Shown here piece after piece: positions 32,938-40,630 of a stretch of DNA of 42,906 bases (positions are counted from its first letter, which is position 1; every line of letters begins with the position of its first letter). The notes beneath the pieces are model-generated. The model was not told the origin of the DNA. It made no database searches and saw nothing but the letters and a program-made list of their open reading frames with translations. The stretch comes from Oscillospiraceae bacterium (lineage in GTDB: Bacteria > Bacillota > Clostridia > Oscillospirales > Oscillospiraceae). The translations under genes were made by a program, and so were the position numbers. The DNA is taken from assembly GCA_017416685.1 (NCBI GenBank), contig JAFQBN010000037.1, positions 1 to 42,906 on the forward strand. Direction: 5' to 3'.

Positions 32938-33706
32938 TCCAATCCACCTCCCCGGCATCAAAGACGGGTCCGTTCTTGCACACGTGCTTGCGGCTGCCGT
33001 CGGCCATGTCGCAGGCGCATACAAGGCAGGCACCCACGCCGCAGCCCATGCGTTCCTCCATGGACACAAGGCAGGGTACACCAAACTCCTGAGCCACCTT
33101 TGCCACGTTGCGCAGCATCGGCTTGGGGCCGCAGGCCAGCACGCCGTCATAATTTTTGTCCTGTTCCAGCTCCTGACGGACCAGCGCATCCACAAAGCCG
33201 TGGTGTCCCATACTGCCGTCATCGGTGGCGACCAAAACCTTGTCGCACACATCCTCAAACAGATCCTTCAGAATGATCTTTTCGGCGCTGCGGCCGCCCA
33301 GAACGGCGGTACACTTGCCGCCCACAAACTGGGCGCAGCCCAGCATGGGAGGAATACCGATGCCGCCGCCCACCAACAGGTATCGGCCATCGGGTCTGAT
33401 ATCAAAGCCGTTACCGGCCAGACCCAGCACATCCAGCTCGTCGCCCACCTGACGCGCGGCGATCCATTGGGTACCCTCACCACGCACCTCAAACACGATG
33501 CTGATCAGGTCCTCGGGGTCGGCCATGCCGCAGGTACACACGGAGATGGGGCGGCGCAGCAGCAGCCCCTCGCCGCACTTGATATGCACAAACTGGCCGG
33601 GTGCCTTAAAGCCGGTGCGGACCATGTCCCCGGCCTCCAGAACCATATAGATCGCGTCACCCACCTGGGTTTTTTCCACGATCCTGCACTTGCGTTCCAC
33701 TTTCAT
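32930..33706 (-). CDS. pyrK: Dihydroorotate dehydrogenase electron transfer subunit
   Basis: This 258-residue subunit carries FAD and a [2Fe-2S] cluster and passes electrons from the FMN of PyrD to NAD+. The FAD region RRPISVCTC, the NAD-binding GGGIGIPPML and the C-terminal cluster cysteines MGCGVGACLVCAC...KHVCKNGPVF are visible. Length is normal. It overlaps pyrD by eight bases and begins 12 bases after the pyrF stop with GGAGA upstream. The class 1B arrangement implies NAD+ as acceptor rather than fumarate or quinone. Confidence 0.95.
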   Translation of the reverse strand: MKVERKCRIVEKTQVGDAIYMVLEAGDMVRTGFKAPGQFVHIKCGEGLLLRRPISVCTCGMADPEDLISIVFEVRGEGTQWIAARQVGDELDVLGLAGNGFDIRPDGRYLLVGGGIGIPPMLGCAQFVGGKCTAVLGGRSAEKIILKDLFEDVCDKVLVATDDGSMGHHGFVDALVRQELEQDKNYDGVLACGPKPMLRNVAKVAQEFGVPCLVSMEERMGCGVGACLVCACDMADGSRKHVCKNGPVFDAGEVDWNA

Positions 33707-33718
33707 CGGAAACTCTCC

Positions 33719-34642
33719 TTACACGATGGTGACAAACTGGCGGATATCATCTCGCATTGCGATGGCGGCGTTGCGGGCGGCCTCCTTAAAGTCATAGCCG
33801 TCGCCCCCGGTCTTCTGCCAGGCGCACATAATGCCCCGGGAGGAGTTGACGATAGCGCCGTGGCCGTACTTGTCAAAGGCGTACTGCACGTCCGCAGCGG
33901 TACCTCCCTGCGCGCCGTAGCCGGGGACCAGGAAGAAGGTATGCTCCAGGCGCTTGCGAAGCGCGCGGATATCGGAGGGATAGGTGGCGCCGGTGACCGC
34001 ACCGGCCATGGTGTAGCCGTATTTGCCCTCGGTACCCTTGGCAATGCGCTGGTTCAGATCGCCCATGACCTGATATACAAGGCGGTCGCCGGCCACGATG
34101 TCCTGCAGCTCGCCGGAGCCGGGGTTGGAGGTCTTGACCAGCACAAAGGCGCACTTGTCCTCCTCCTTGGCGGCGTTCAGGAAGGGGTTGATGGAGTCAG
34201 AACCCATGTAGCCGTTCAGGGTGACGCAGTCGGCATCAAAGCTCTTGAACTGCTGTCCCTCGATCTTGGCGCCGGACAGCCAGCCTTCGGCGTAGGCAGT
34301 GGCGGTGGAGCCGATGTCGCCGCGCTTGATGTCGGCGATGACGAACATTCCCTTGCTCTTGGCATACTTGATGGTGCGCTCCAGCATCTCCATGCCCTGC
34401 CAGCCCAGATTTTCGTAGTAGGCGGCCTGAGGCTTCACGGCGGGAACAATGTCGCACAGGGCGTCAATGAGGCCCACGTTGAACTGCCAGATAGCCTCGG
34501 CGGCACCCTTCAGACCCACGCCAAACTCCTCAAAAGCCTGCTTGCGGATATACTCGGGAACGTACTCAATGCGGGCATCCAAACCTGCAACGGTGGGGTT
34601 TTTCATAGCGCGGATCTTATCCTGCAACACGTCAAAAGACAT
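33719..34642 (-). CDS. pyrF: Orotidine 5'-phosphate decarboxylase
   Basis: This 307-residue enzyme converts OMP to UMP, the last step of de novo UMP synthesis. It belongs to the longer OMP decarboxylase subgroup (type 2). AGLDARIEYVPEY, KPQAAYYENLGWQGMEML, the catalytic FVIADIKRGDIGSTATAY and LVPGYGAQGG are intact. The ATG at 34642 has AAAGGA upstream; a TTG six bases earlier is possible. It follows pyrC by 24 bp and precedes pyrK by 12 bp, in one operon. Confidence 0.95.
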   Translation of the reverse strand: MSFDVLQDKIRAMKNPTVAGLDARIEYVPEYIRKQAFEEFGVGLKGAAEAIWQFNVGLIDALCDIVPAVKPQAAYYENLGWQGMEMLERTIKYAKSKGMFVIADIKRGDIGSTATAYAEGWLSGAKIEGQQFKSFDADCVTLNGYMGSDSINPFLNAAKEEDKCAFVLVKTSNPGSGELQDIVAGDRLVYQVMGDLNQRIAKGTEGKYGYTMAGAVTGATYPSDIRALRKRLEHTFFLVPGYGAQGGTAADVQYAFDKYGHGAIVNSSRGIMCAWQKTGGDGYDFKEAARNAAIAMRDDIRQFVTIV

Positions 34643-34666
34643 ACTCAATCATCCTTTTCTCTCGTT

Positions 34667-35944
34667 TTATTTGTCTTGGTAAATAATTTTGCCGCCTACG
34701 ATGGTGTACTTCACGCGGCCCTTCAATTCCCGGCCGGTAAAGGGGGTATTGCGGCCCTTGGAGGCAAACTCCTCCGGATCCACCACCCACACCTCGTCCG
34801 GGTCGAAGATGGTGATATCCGCATCCGACCCGATAGCCAGCCGTCCGGTACCCAGACGCAGGATCGCCGCCGGGTTAAAGGTCATGCAGCGCACAATAGC
34901 AGACAGGTCCATTTTGCCCGTGTGGTACAGGCTGGTCAGGGTGACCGCCAAAGAGGTCTCCAATCCCACCATACCGCTGGGTGCTTTCTCCAGAGGTCTG
35001 CTCTTTTCTTCCTTGGAATGGGGGGCATGGTCGGTGGCGATAACGTCGATGGTGCCGTCCTGCAGGCCGCGGATAATGGCGTCCACATCCCGCTGGGTGC
35101 GCAGAGGCGGGTTGATCCGGGCCATGGAGCCGCAGGTCAGCACCTCTTCCTCGGTCAGGGTGAAATACTGGGGACAGGTCTCGCAGGTGATGGGTACGCC
35201 CTTTTTCTTCATCCGTCGGACGATATCCACGCTTTTTGCCGTGGACACGTGCTGGATATGGACGTGGGCGCCGGTCTCCTCGGCCAGCATGGCGTCCCGC
35301 ATGATCATCAGTTCCTCGGCGATGGCGGGCCGCCCCTCCAGCCACAGCTGGCGGGAAATGCTGCCCTCGTTCACCGCGCGGTTTTCCACCATGTTGGCAT
35401 CCTCGCAGTGGGTCAGCACCGGCATGTCGTACCGCTTGGCACGGATGAGTGCATCCCGCATGAGATTGGCGTTCTGTATGGGGAACCCGTCGTCGGACAG
35501 GGCCACTGCGCCGGCGGCCTTCAGCGCCTCGGCATCGGTGAGTTTCTCACCCTGCAGGCCCTGAGACACCGCCGCCACGGGCAGCACCCGCACGCCGCAG
35601 GCGGTCTGCGCCTTGTCCAGCACGTACCTTACCTGCTCAGGACTGTCCACCACAGGCTTGGTATTGGCCATGCAGGCCAGGGTGGTCACGCCGCCCCGGG
35701 CCGCCGCCCGGGTACCGGTCAAAATATCCTCTTTATACTCAAGTCCGGGGTCGCGCAGGTGAACGTGCATGTCCACAAATCCGGCGCAAACCACCATGCC
35801 TTCCGCATCCAGTATCTGCTCTGCCTGATCGCCCAGATCGCTGCCCAGGCCTGCGATTTTGCCGTCCCGGATCAGCAGATCCATCACGCCGCCGATACCG
35901 CCCACAGGGTCGATCAATCGTCCGCGCTTAATCAGCAATTCCAT
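34667..35944 (-). CDS. pyrC: Dihydroorotase
   Basis: This 425-residue zinc amidohydrolase of the class I type cyclises carbamoyl aspartate to dihydroorotate. The zinc ligands HVHLRDPG, the DDG segment, HCED, HIQHVST, and the ATDHAPH(S) aspartate motif are all present. Length is normal. It is the first gene of the pyr operon and starts 57 bases downstream of a consensus promoter, with AAAGGAGG close by. The pathway's carA/carB, pyrB and pyrE are not in the window. Confidence 0.96.
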   Translation of the reverse strand: MELLIKRGRLIDPVGGIGGVMDLLIRDGKIAGLGSDLGDQAEQILDAEGMVVCAGFVDMHVHLRDPGLEYKEDILTGTRAAARGGVTTLACMANTKPVVDSPEQVRYVLDKAQTACGVRVLPVAAVSQGLQGEKLTDAEALKAAGAVALSDDGFPIQNANLMRDALIRAKRYDMPVLTHCEDANMVENRAVNEGSISRQLWLEGRPAIAEELMIMRDAMLAEETGAHVHIQHVSTAKSVDIVRRMKKKGVPITCETCPQYFTLTEEEVLTCGSMARINPPLRTQRDVDAIIRGLQDGTIDVIATDHAPHSKEEKSRPLEKAPSGMVGLETSLAVTLTSLYHTGKMDLSAIVRCMTFNPAAILRLGTGRLAIGSDADITIFDPDEVWVVDPEEFASKGRNTPFTGRELKGRVKYTIVGGKIIYQDK

Positions 35945-36007
35945 TGTGCATATCCTCCTTTTCGGGATTTGCCGCTGCGCACCGCGCGCAGAATAGTTCT
36001 AATTTAT

Positions 36008-36036
36008 ATTATAAGGGAATGGGCATATTTTAGCAA
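36008..36036 (-). promoter_or_regulatory. Promoter of the pyr operon
   Basis: On the minus strand, TTGCTA (36036-36031), a 17-bp spacer and TATAAT (36013-36008). The leader contains a small CTGCGC/GCGCAG hairpin near 35973-35991. I see no PyrR-type anti-antiterminator consensus or terminator in the leader. Confidence 0.78.
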
Positions 36037-36097
36037 CGGATTTTTCGTATTTTTCGCACAGAATAATAGCAGAAATTCGGAAAGGAGGAACAGGAGC

Positions 36098-36298
36098 ATG
36101 ATGTGCGGAAAATTCGTGTGCGGTATGGTGACGGGTCTGGCTGTAGGCGCGGCGGCCGGCATGGCTCTGACGGTGTCCAGACGGGATGTTCGCCGGGCTG
36201 CCCATCGGGCCATCAAGAGCGTAAACGGTGCGGTGGACGATGCCATGGACAGTATCGCCAACGTGGTCGATAACTTTACCCGAATGATGGATAAATGA
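36098..36298 (+). CDS. Small YtxH-like membrane-anchored protein
   Basis: This 66-residue protein has a Gly/Ala-rich hydrophobic N-terminal segment (about 9-25, VTGLAVGAAAGMAL), then a basic patch (SRRDVRRAAHR) and a helical tail with alternating Asp/Ala (NGAVDDAMDSIANVVDNF). The shape resembles the YtxH/general-stress small membrane proteins and short clostridial proteins of unknown role. AGGAGG at 36083-36088 precedes ATG codons at 36098 and 36101. It is divergent from pyrC and I see no clear promoter of its own. No function is assigned. Confidence 0.7.
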   Translation: MMCGKFVCGMVTGLAVGAAAGMALTVSRRDVRRAAHRAIKSVNGAVDDAMDSIANVVDNFTRMMDK

Positions 36299-36301
36299 CA
36301 A

Positions 36302-36336
36302 AAAACAGCCTGCACCGGAGCGGTGCAGGCTGTTCG
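36302..36336 (-). terminator. Terminator facing the minus-strand transcript
   Basis: A perfect 14-bp stem, AACAGCCTGCACCG (36304-36317) with CGGTGCAGGCTGTT (36321-36334), followed on the minus strand by TTTTTTG. On the plus strand it lacks a T run, so it mainly ends the transcript of the exported protein. Confidence 0.85.
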
Positions 36337-36337
36337 T

Positions 36338-36883
36338 TTATGTGATGGTGTATCCGCCCCGGACCAATACTTTGGTGGTGTTGGCGGTGGCGCGGACTGC
36401 GCGGCCCGTGATCGTAGCCATGTACAGATGATTTGTGACCAGCGCTTTTTCGTTGTTCAGAGTAGTACCCTCGGTGGTGTTGATCAGTCCGGGACTGGAG
36501 GGGGATACGCATACGGCGCTGCCGATGCGCAGCATGACCTCGCAGCCGATGTCCATATTCAGCACCTGATCCTTTTTCAGGGTGACCACCGCATAGCTGG
36601 CAGTTTGCTCCTGCTGCTCCTGCTTGGCAAGGGCCTCGTCCATCTGCTGGGCATAGGTCTGAATGGCGGCGTTCAGCGTATCCGCAAGCTGCTGTTCGTA
36701 GGCATCCACCTTACCGTCTACCTGTTCCAGAATTGCAGGGCCCGCAGTGGTGTTCAGGTAGCTCAGGGTGATGAGGGGGTCGCTCTCGCTGCCCGCACCG
36801 GAGGCCAGCACCGCGCCCACCGTCAGGCACAGTGCCGTCAGAGCAACCACGCCTGTGCGAATGGCAAGTTTCTTGTTTTTCAT
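36338..36883 (-). CDS. Exported or membrane-anchored protein of unknown function
   Basis: This 181-residue protein has a signal peptide or N-terminal membrane helix (KNKKLAIRTGVVALTALCLTVGAVLASG), a long helical region rich in Gln/Ala/Asp that looks coiled-coil (about 45-95), then a beta-rich C-terminal domain containing LKKDQVLNMDIGCEVMLRIG, GLINTTEG and LVTNHLYMATITGRAV. I do not recognise the family; the C-terminal pattern occurs in clostridial proteins of unknown function. AAAGGAG precedes the ATG at 36883. A GC-rich hairpin separates it from mazF. Confidence 0.75.
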   Translation of the reverse strand: MKNKKLAIRTGVVALTALCLTVGAVLASGAGSESDPLITLSYLNTTAGPAILEQVDGKVDAYEQQLADTLNAAIQTYAQQMDEALAKQEQQEQTASYAVVTLKKDQVLNMDIGCEVMLRIGSAVCVSPSSPGLINTTEGTTLNNEKALVTNHLYMATITGRAVRATANTTKVLVRGGYTIT

Positions 36884-36903
36884 CCTATGTACTCCTTTAC
36901 TGT

Positions 36904-36926
36904 CGGGGCGCCCGGCGGGCGCCCCG
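36904..36926 (-). other. GC-rich hairpin between mazF and the exported protein gene
   Basis: CGGGGCGCCC (36904-36913) and GGGCGCCCCG (36917-36926) form a 10-bp perfect stem with a three-base loop and no T run. It lies about 13 bases upstream of the ribosome binding site of the downstream gene and may block ribosomes or exonucleases. Confidence 0.6.
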
Positions 36927-36929
36927 GTA

Positions 36930-37295
36930 TCATACCATGGTCTCGGGGTGCAGGCCAAAGCTGACCGCAATGGCCCCGTCTACCTGTTTCATAACCGCTT
37001 CATCCACCTTGCCCATATGTTCCCGCAGGCGGCGTTTATCCAGCGTCCGGATCTGCTCCAGCAGGATGACGGAATCCTTGGGCAGGCCGTAGCTCATGGC
37101 GGCCAGACTGATATGGGTGGGCAGGCGTGCCTTGCCGGTCTGGGACGTGATGGCAGCGGCGATGACGGTGGGGCTGTGGCGGTTGCCCGTATCGTTCTGC
37201 ACGATAAGCACCGGCCGCACGCCCCCCTGCTCACTGCCCACCACCGGGCTGAGATCGGCGTAAAAAATGTCGCCCCGTTTCACATTGTTATCCAC
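36930..37295 (-). CDS. mazF: MazF/NdoA-type endoribonuclease
   Basis: This protein of about 121 residues is a PemK/MazF RNase that cuts mRNA at short ACA- or UACAU-like sites. [31 protein letters not shown], the [10 protein letters not shown] stretch, LPTHI and [16 protein letters not shown] are typical of the Bacillus NdoA subgroup. The start is uncertain: GTG 37304 has GGAG only one base before it, while GTG 37295 has ten. The Bacillus locus has alr, then the antitoxin gene ndoAI, then ndoA. Here alr is followed by a 177-bp hairpin-filled spacer too short for a normal antitoxin gene, so the toxin looks orphan. Confidence 0.9.
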   Translation of the reverse strand: MDNNVKRGDIFYADLSPVVGSEQGGVRPVLIVQNDTGNRHSPTVIAAAITSQTGKARLPTHISLAAMSYGLPKDSVILLEQIRTLDKRRLREHMGKVDEAVMKQVDGAIAVSFGLHPETMV

Positions 37296-37313
37296 AAAAC
37301 TCACACTCCGCCG

Positions 37314-37434
37314 GAAAATAGTACGCGCTTGCGGCGCTGTACTATGAGTTTCCCACAGGGCGGGCGGCTTTATACCTGCGCGGAAAATTTCCGCACCTGC
37401 GCCCTTGCCCGGCGGCGGGACCTTGGAGTCCCGC
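37314..37434 (-). other. Structured spacer between alr and mazF
   Basis: Three hairpins are visible: ATAGTAC.GCGC with GCGC(T)GTACTAT around 37318-37343, GCGGAAA-A-TTTCCGC at 37380-37394 (flanked by two copies of CCTGCGC), and GCGGGAC with GTCCCGC at 37415-37434. None has a T run, so they are not obvious terminators. They may set mRNA stability or uncouple mazF from alr. No antitoxin-sized gene is present. Confidence 0.55.
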
Positions 37435-37472
37435 AGCTCCGTGTTATTCTATGTCCGTTCTGTCTCCGCCGT

Positions 37473-38597
37473 TCATTCCGTACAGATGCGCTTTACACGG
37501 CCGGGCAGGTCGCAAAGCAACTCGTACGTAATGGTTCCAAGGCAGTCCGCCAGCTCTTCCAGCGGCTTGTCCGGACCAAACACCGTGGCCACATCCCCCA
37601 CCTGTACGCAGGGCAGGTCGGTGGCATCCACCATACACATATCCATGCAGATGCGGCCCAGAACCGGCGCCCGTTTGCCGCCCAGCAGCACGTCCGTGCG
37701 GTCGGACAGCAAACGCGACAGTCCATCTCCATAGCCGATGGGCAGCACCGCCACCCGGGAGTCCCGGTCCACTTTCCGGGTACAGCCGTAGCTGACCGTT
37801 GCCCCTGCAGGCAGCTGCCGCACCCCGGCCACCCGGGTGTACAGGGACATGACCGGCTGCAGCTGCTCCCCCTCCATCCGGCAGGAGGGGTCGGGATAAT
37901 GGCCATACAAGGCAATGCCCGGCCGCACCATATCCAGATGGGTACAGGGATATTTTAACGCAGCGGCGCTGGCAGCGCAATGGCGAATTTCAAAGGTCAG
38001 ACCGTAAGTTTTTTCCAGCCGCTCCACCGTGTCCAAAAAGCGGGTGAACTGCAGCATAGTAAATTCCTCATCGCTGTCGGCATCGGCAAAGTGTGTAAAG
38101 ATGCCTTGCTTTACAAGGTTTGGAAATTCACACAGTTCAGCCACTTCCGAAGCTGCCTTTTCCGGGTCATGGGCCAGCACGCCCACCCGACTCATACCCG
38201 TGTCCAGCTTGACGTGGATGCAGGCCGTCTTACCCTGAGCAACTGCCGCGTCGGACAGGGCCCTTGCCAGTTCCGTGGTGAATACAGTCTGTGTCAGGTC
38301 CTGTTCCACCACGCAGTGGGCCAGTTCCACAGGGGTCACGCCAAGAATCAGGATGGGCAGGTTGATGCCCGCACCGCGCAGCTGCAATGCCTCGTCCAGT
38401 TCGGCAACCGCCAGCATTTCGCAGCCCAGCCGCTCCAACTCACGGGCAACGGTCACCGCCCCGTGGCCGTAGGCATCTGCCTTGACTACGCCCAAAAAGC
38501 GGCAGCCCGGCTGCAGCTGAGCGCGCAGCGTTCTGTAATTGTGTTCCAGCGCGGACAGAGATACCTCTGCCCAAGTGCGCGCGCGTTCCAGTTCCAT
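37473..38597 (-). CDS. alr: Alanine racemase
   Basis: This 374-residue PLP enzyme makes D-alanine for peptidoglycan. The PLP lysine lies in VVKADAYGHG (K39), the catalytic Tyr in the ATVSYGCTR segment, and IGYGDG and LGRICMDMCMVD near the C terminus are characteristic. Length is normal. It sits 24 bases after a lipoprotein gene, in the same order as the acpS-ydcC-alr-ndoAI-ndoA region of Bacillus subtilis. No ribosome binding site is strong; GGAAG lies nearby. Confidence 0.96.
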   Translation of the reverse strand: MELERARTWAEVSLSALEHNYRTLRAQLQPGCRFLGVVKADAYGHGAVTVARELERLGCEMLAVAELDEALQLRGAGINLPILILGVTPVELAHCVVEQDLTQTVFTTELARALSDAAVAQGKTACIHVKLDTGMSRVGVLAHDPEKAASEVAELCEFPNLVKQGIFTHFADADSDEEFTMLQFTRFLDTVERLEKTYGLTFEIRHCAASAAALKYPCTHLDMVRPGIALYGHYPDPSCRMEGEQLQPVMSLYTRVAGVRQLPAGATVSYGCTRKVDRDSRVAVLPIGYGDGLSRLLSDRTDVLLGGKRAPVLGRICMDMCMVDATDLPCVQVGDVATVFGPDKPLEELADCLGTITYELLCDLPGRVKRICTE

Positions 38598-38621
38598 GTC
38601 CGCTTCCTCTTTCGTAACCCC

Positions 38622-39197
38622 TCAGTTCAGGGTAAAATTCTCAAATTCGCAACAGATGACCCGCCGTCCGTCCACAGCCGCCTCTCCCCGCAGCAGGCCG
38701 CCGTCCGGGCCAAACCACAGGCCGATTTGCCGCCCGGCTCCGGGCGGGTCAGCCGGGTCACGGCAAAGGATGTAAAGGTTTTCTCCTTCCGTGCCGCAGC
38801 TGTCAATAAAACCGCTGCGGGCCGCCTCCAAAAGGGCAGCAGCCGCGGATATAGGGGTCAATCCATCCTCCGCCAGCGGGCCGGTTTCCAACACTGCTCC
38901 ATCGTATTCCAAAAAGCTTTCTCCGTCCCGCAGGCGGGCCGTGATACCGGCGATTTCCGACGGTTCCCGCACCGTCAGCACCGTTTCTCCGCCAACCACC
39001 TGTGCATCAATCGCATACGTGTAGACCCGCTGACCGTAGTCGGCCGTCACCTGCATCCGGGCAGTGCAGCCGTCGGCAGACAGGTATGTTCCACGCAGCA
39101 TCAGCGCCCGATCCATGGGCGTTCCGTTTCCTTTGCCTCCGCAGGCGGTCAGCAACAGGCTTATCATCAGTACGCATACCATGCAGGCTCTGCGCAC
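38622..39197 (-). CDS. Predicted lipoprotein upstream of alr
   Basis: This 191-residue protein has a signal peptide ending in the lipobox LLTAC (Cys at about 19). The rest is predicted mostly beta: LRGTYLSADGCTARMQVTADYGQRVYTYAIDAQVV, TVLTVREPSEIAGITARL, LEYDGAVLETG and a final VICCEFENFTLN. The fold pattern recalls the LolA/YdcC-like lipoprotein that occupies the same position before alr in Bacillus, but sequence identity cannot be judged here. The start is GTG at 39197 with GGAGG eight bases upstream. It is 17 bp after nnrD. Confidence 0.75.
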   Translation of the reverse strand: MRRACMVCVLMISLLLTACGGKGNGTPMDRALMLRGTYLSADGCTARMQVTADYGQRVYTYAIDAQVVGGETVLTVREPSEIAGITARLRDGESFLEYDGAVLETGPLAEDGLTPISAAAALLEAARSGFIDSCGTEGENLYILCRDPADPPGAGRQIGLWFGPDGGLLRGEAAVDGRRVICCEFENFTLN

Positions 39198-39214
39198 AGC
39201 GATTCCTCCAAATC

Positions 39215-40045
39215 TTATTCTTCCAGCTCTCTGATTGCCCGGGGCAGTGCGGCCAACAGGTCACTTGGGGTCATGGAGTACTCTCCAAGCTCTGCCGCAC
39301 ACAGGTCACCGGCTCTGCCGTGGATCCACACAGCCATTGCTGCGCTTTCCTCCGGAGCAAATCCCTGCCCCAGCAGAGCCGCGATCATGCCTGCCAGCAC
39401 GTCACCGCTGCCGCCCTTGGCCATGCCGGGATTGCCGGTGGTGTTCACCCAAATCCGGCCATCCGGCGCTGCGGTCAGGGTACGGTGTCCCTTGAGTACC
39501 AGCACACAGTTGTGTTCCCCGGCAAACTTGCGGGCTGCCCCCTCCCGGTCCGCCACAGGCAAACCGCACCCGCACAGGCGGGCAAATTCCCCTTCGTGGG
39601 GCGTCAAAACCGTGGGGGCGGTGCGTTTTTTCAGCAAATCAAGATGCCCTGCAATGGCGTTCAGACCGTCCGCATCCAGCACCACGGGAACGTCCAGTTC
39701 CCGCAGCAGGCGGTGGACCGCCCGCTCTGCCCGGCGGCTTCGTCCCAGTCCGGGACCGATGAGCGCGGCATCACAGCCGCCCATCTGTCGGCACAACTTG
39801 GCAGGACAGGCAGGTGCAGGACGGGCCATGACCTCGTCACACTTGGCGGCCACTACAGACCAGACCTGTTTGGGTACATTCAGAAACACGAGGCCTGCGC
39901 CGGAGCGCACGGCAGCCTTGGCAGCAAATACAGGTGCGCCGGTATAGCCAACACTGCCCGCGAAGATCTGCACCCGGCCGAAGTCGCCTTTATGCGCCTC
40001 CCGCTGCCGCCGCGGCAGACGAAAGGTATCCTGATTCACTTCCAT
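39215..40045 (-). CDS. nnrD: ADP-dependent NAD(P)H-hydrate dehydratase
   Basis: This 276-residue ribokinase-like enzyme repairs hydrated NADH/NADPH using ADP or ATP. GDFGRVQIFAGSVGYTGAPVFAAKAAVRSGAGLV, IGPGLGRS, LDADGLNAI, TPHEGEF and the catalytic NTTGNPGMAKGGSGDVLAG are diagnostic. The N-terminal epimerase domain (NnrE) of the fused form is absent and no separate copy is in the window. GGAGGTGG precedes the ATG at 40045. A promoter overlaps the end of spmB, so this is the first gene of the unit that includes alr. Confidence 0.95.
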   Translation of the reverse strand: MEVNQDTFRLPRRQREAHKGDFGRVQIFAGSVGYTGAPVFAAKAAVRSGAGLVFLNVPKQVWSVVAAKCDEVMARPAPACPAKLCRQMGGCDAALIGPGLGRSRRAERAVHRLLRELDVPVVLDADGLNAIAGHLDLLKKRTAPTVLTPHEGEFARLCGCGLPVADREGAARKFAGEHNCVLVLKGHRTLTAAPDGRIWVNTTGNPGMAKGGSGDVLAGMIAALLGQGFAPEESAAMAVWIHGRAGDLCAAELGEYSMTPSDLLAALPRAIRELEE

Positions 40046-40074
40046 ACTGCCACCTCCAAACACAAGTACAGTTT

Positions 40075-40103
40075 ATCATACCACAAAAAGATGTTTCTGT
40101 CAC
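40075..40103 (-). promoter_or_regulatory. Promoter of the nnrD-alr-mazF unit
   Basis: On the minus strand, GTGACA (40103-40098), a 17-bp spacer and TATGAT (40080-40075). The -35 box overlaps the stop codon of spmB. It gives alr a vegetative promoter separate from the spore genes. Confidence 0.65.
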
Positions 40104-40630
40104 CCACCCGTTCCAAAAAACAGCCGTACTGCCCACGCCGCGGCGCAGAACCCCACCAAATCGGCACACAGAGCAGCGGGGACCACGTAGCGCGTGCCGC
40201 TGACCCGGGCGGCACCGAAGTAGGCGGCAATGGCGTAAAACGTAGTTTCCGTAGATCCCAGCATCACCGCCGCCACCCGCCCGATATAGCTGTCCGGGCC
40301 GTAGGTCTCCATCAGTTCCGCTCCCACCCCCAGCGCCCCGCTGCCGCTGACCGGCCGCACCAGCATCAGCCCAACTGTTTCCGCCGGGATCCCCAGCCAT
40401 TTCAGCACAGGGGACAACAGGTCCGCCATCAGCTCCAGCGCCCCGGAGGCCCGCAGCATATATACCGCCGTCAGCAGGGCAATGAGGGACGGCGCAATAC
40501 GCACCAGCGTATTCAACCCCTCCCCCGCTCCGGAAATCAGGCCCTCATACACGTTCACCCGCTTCCCCAGAGCGCAGATCCCGACCGCCGCTAAAATCAG
40601 CGGCACGGGCATGGTGGTCAGCAAATTCAT
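40100..40630 (-). CDS. spmB: Spore maturation protein B
   Basis: This 176-residue membrane protein has about five hydrophobic segments and belongs to the nucleoside-recognition (Gate) domain family. In Bacillus, SpmB acts with SpmA in dehydration and heat resistance of the spore core. RPVSGSGALGVGAELMETYGPDSYIGRVAAVMLGSTETTFYAIAAYFGAARV is characteristic. Its ATG shares a base with the spmA stop (TGATG), so translation is coupled. The transported or sensed molecule is not known. Confidence 0.93.
   Translation of the reverse strand: MNLLTTMPVPLILAAVGICALGKRVNVYEGLISGAGEGLNTLVRIAPSLIALLTAVYMLRASGALELMADLLSPVLKWLGIPAETVGLMLVRPVSGSGALGVGAELMETYGPDSYIGRVAAVMLGSTETTFYAIAAYFGAARVSGTRYVVPAALCADLVGFCAAAWAVRLFFGTGG

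Noticed and set aside
35945-36007. PyrR attenuator in the pyr leader
   Set aside because: The short leader has a small hairpin but no PyrR binding consensus and no terminator with T run.
32540-36097. Long open plus-strand frame (over 1,100 codons) running across the pyr operon
   Set aside because: It is antisense to four well-conserved pyr genes; its translation is His/Gln-rich without family motifs. Only its last 66 codons, with their own ribosome binding site, were kept as a gene.
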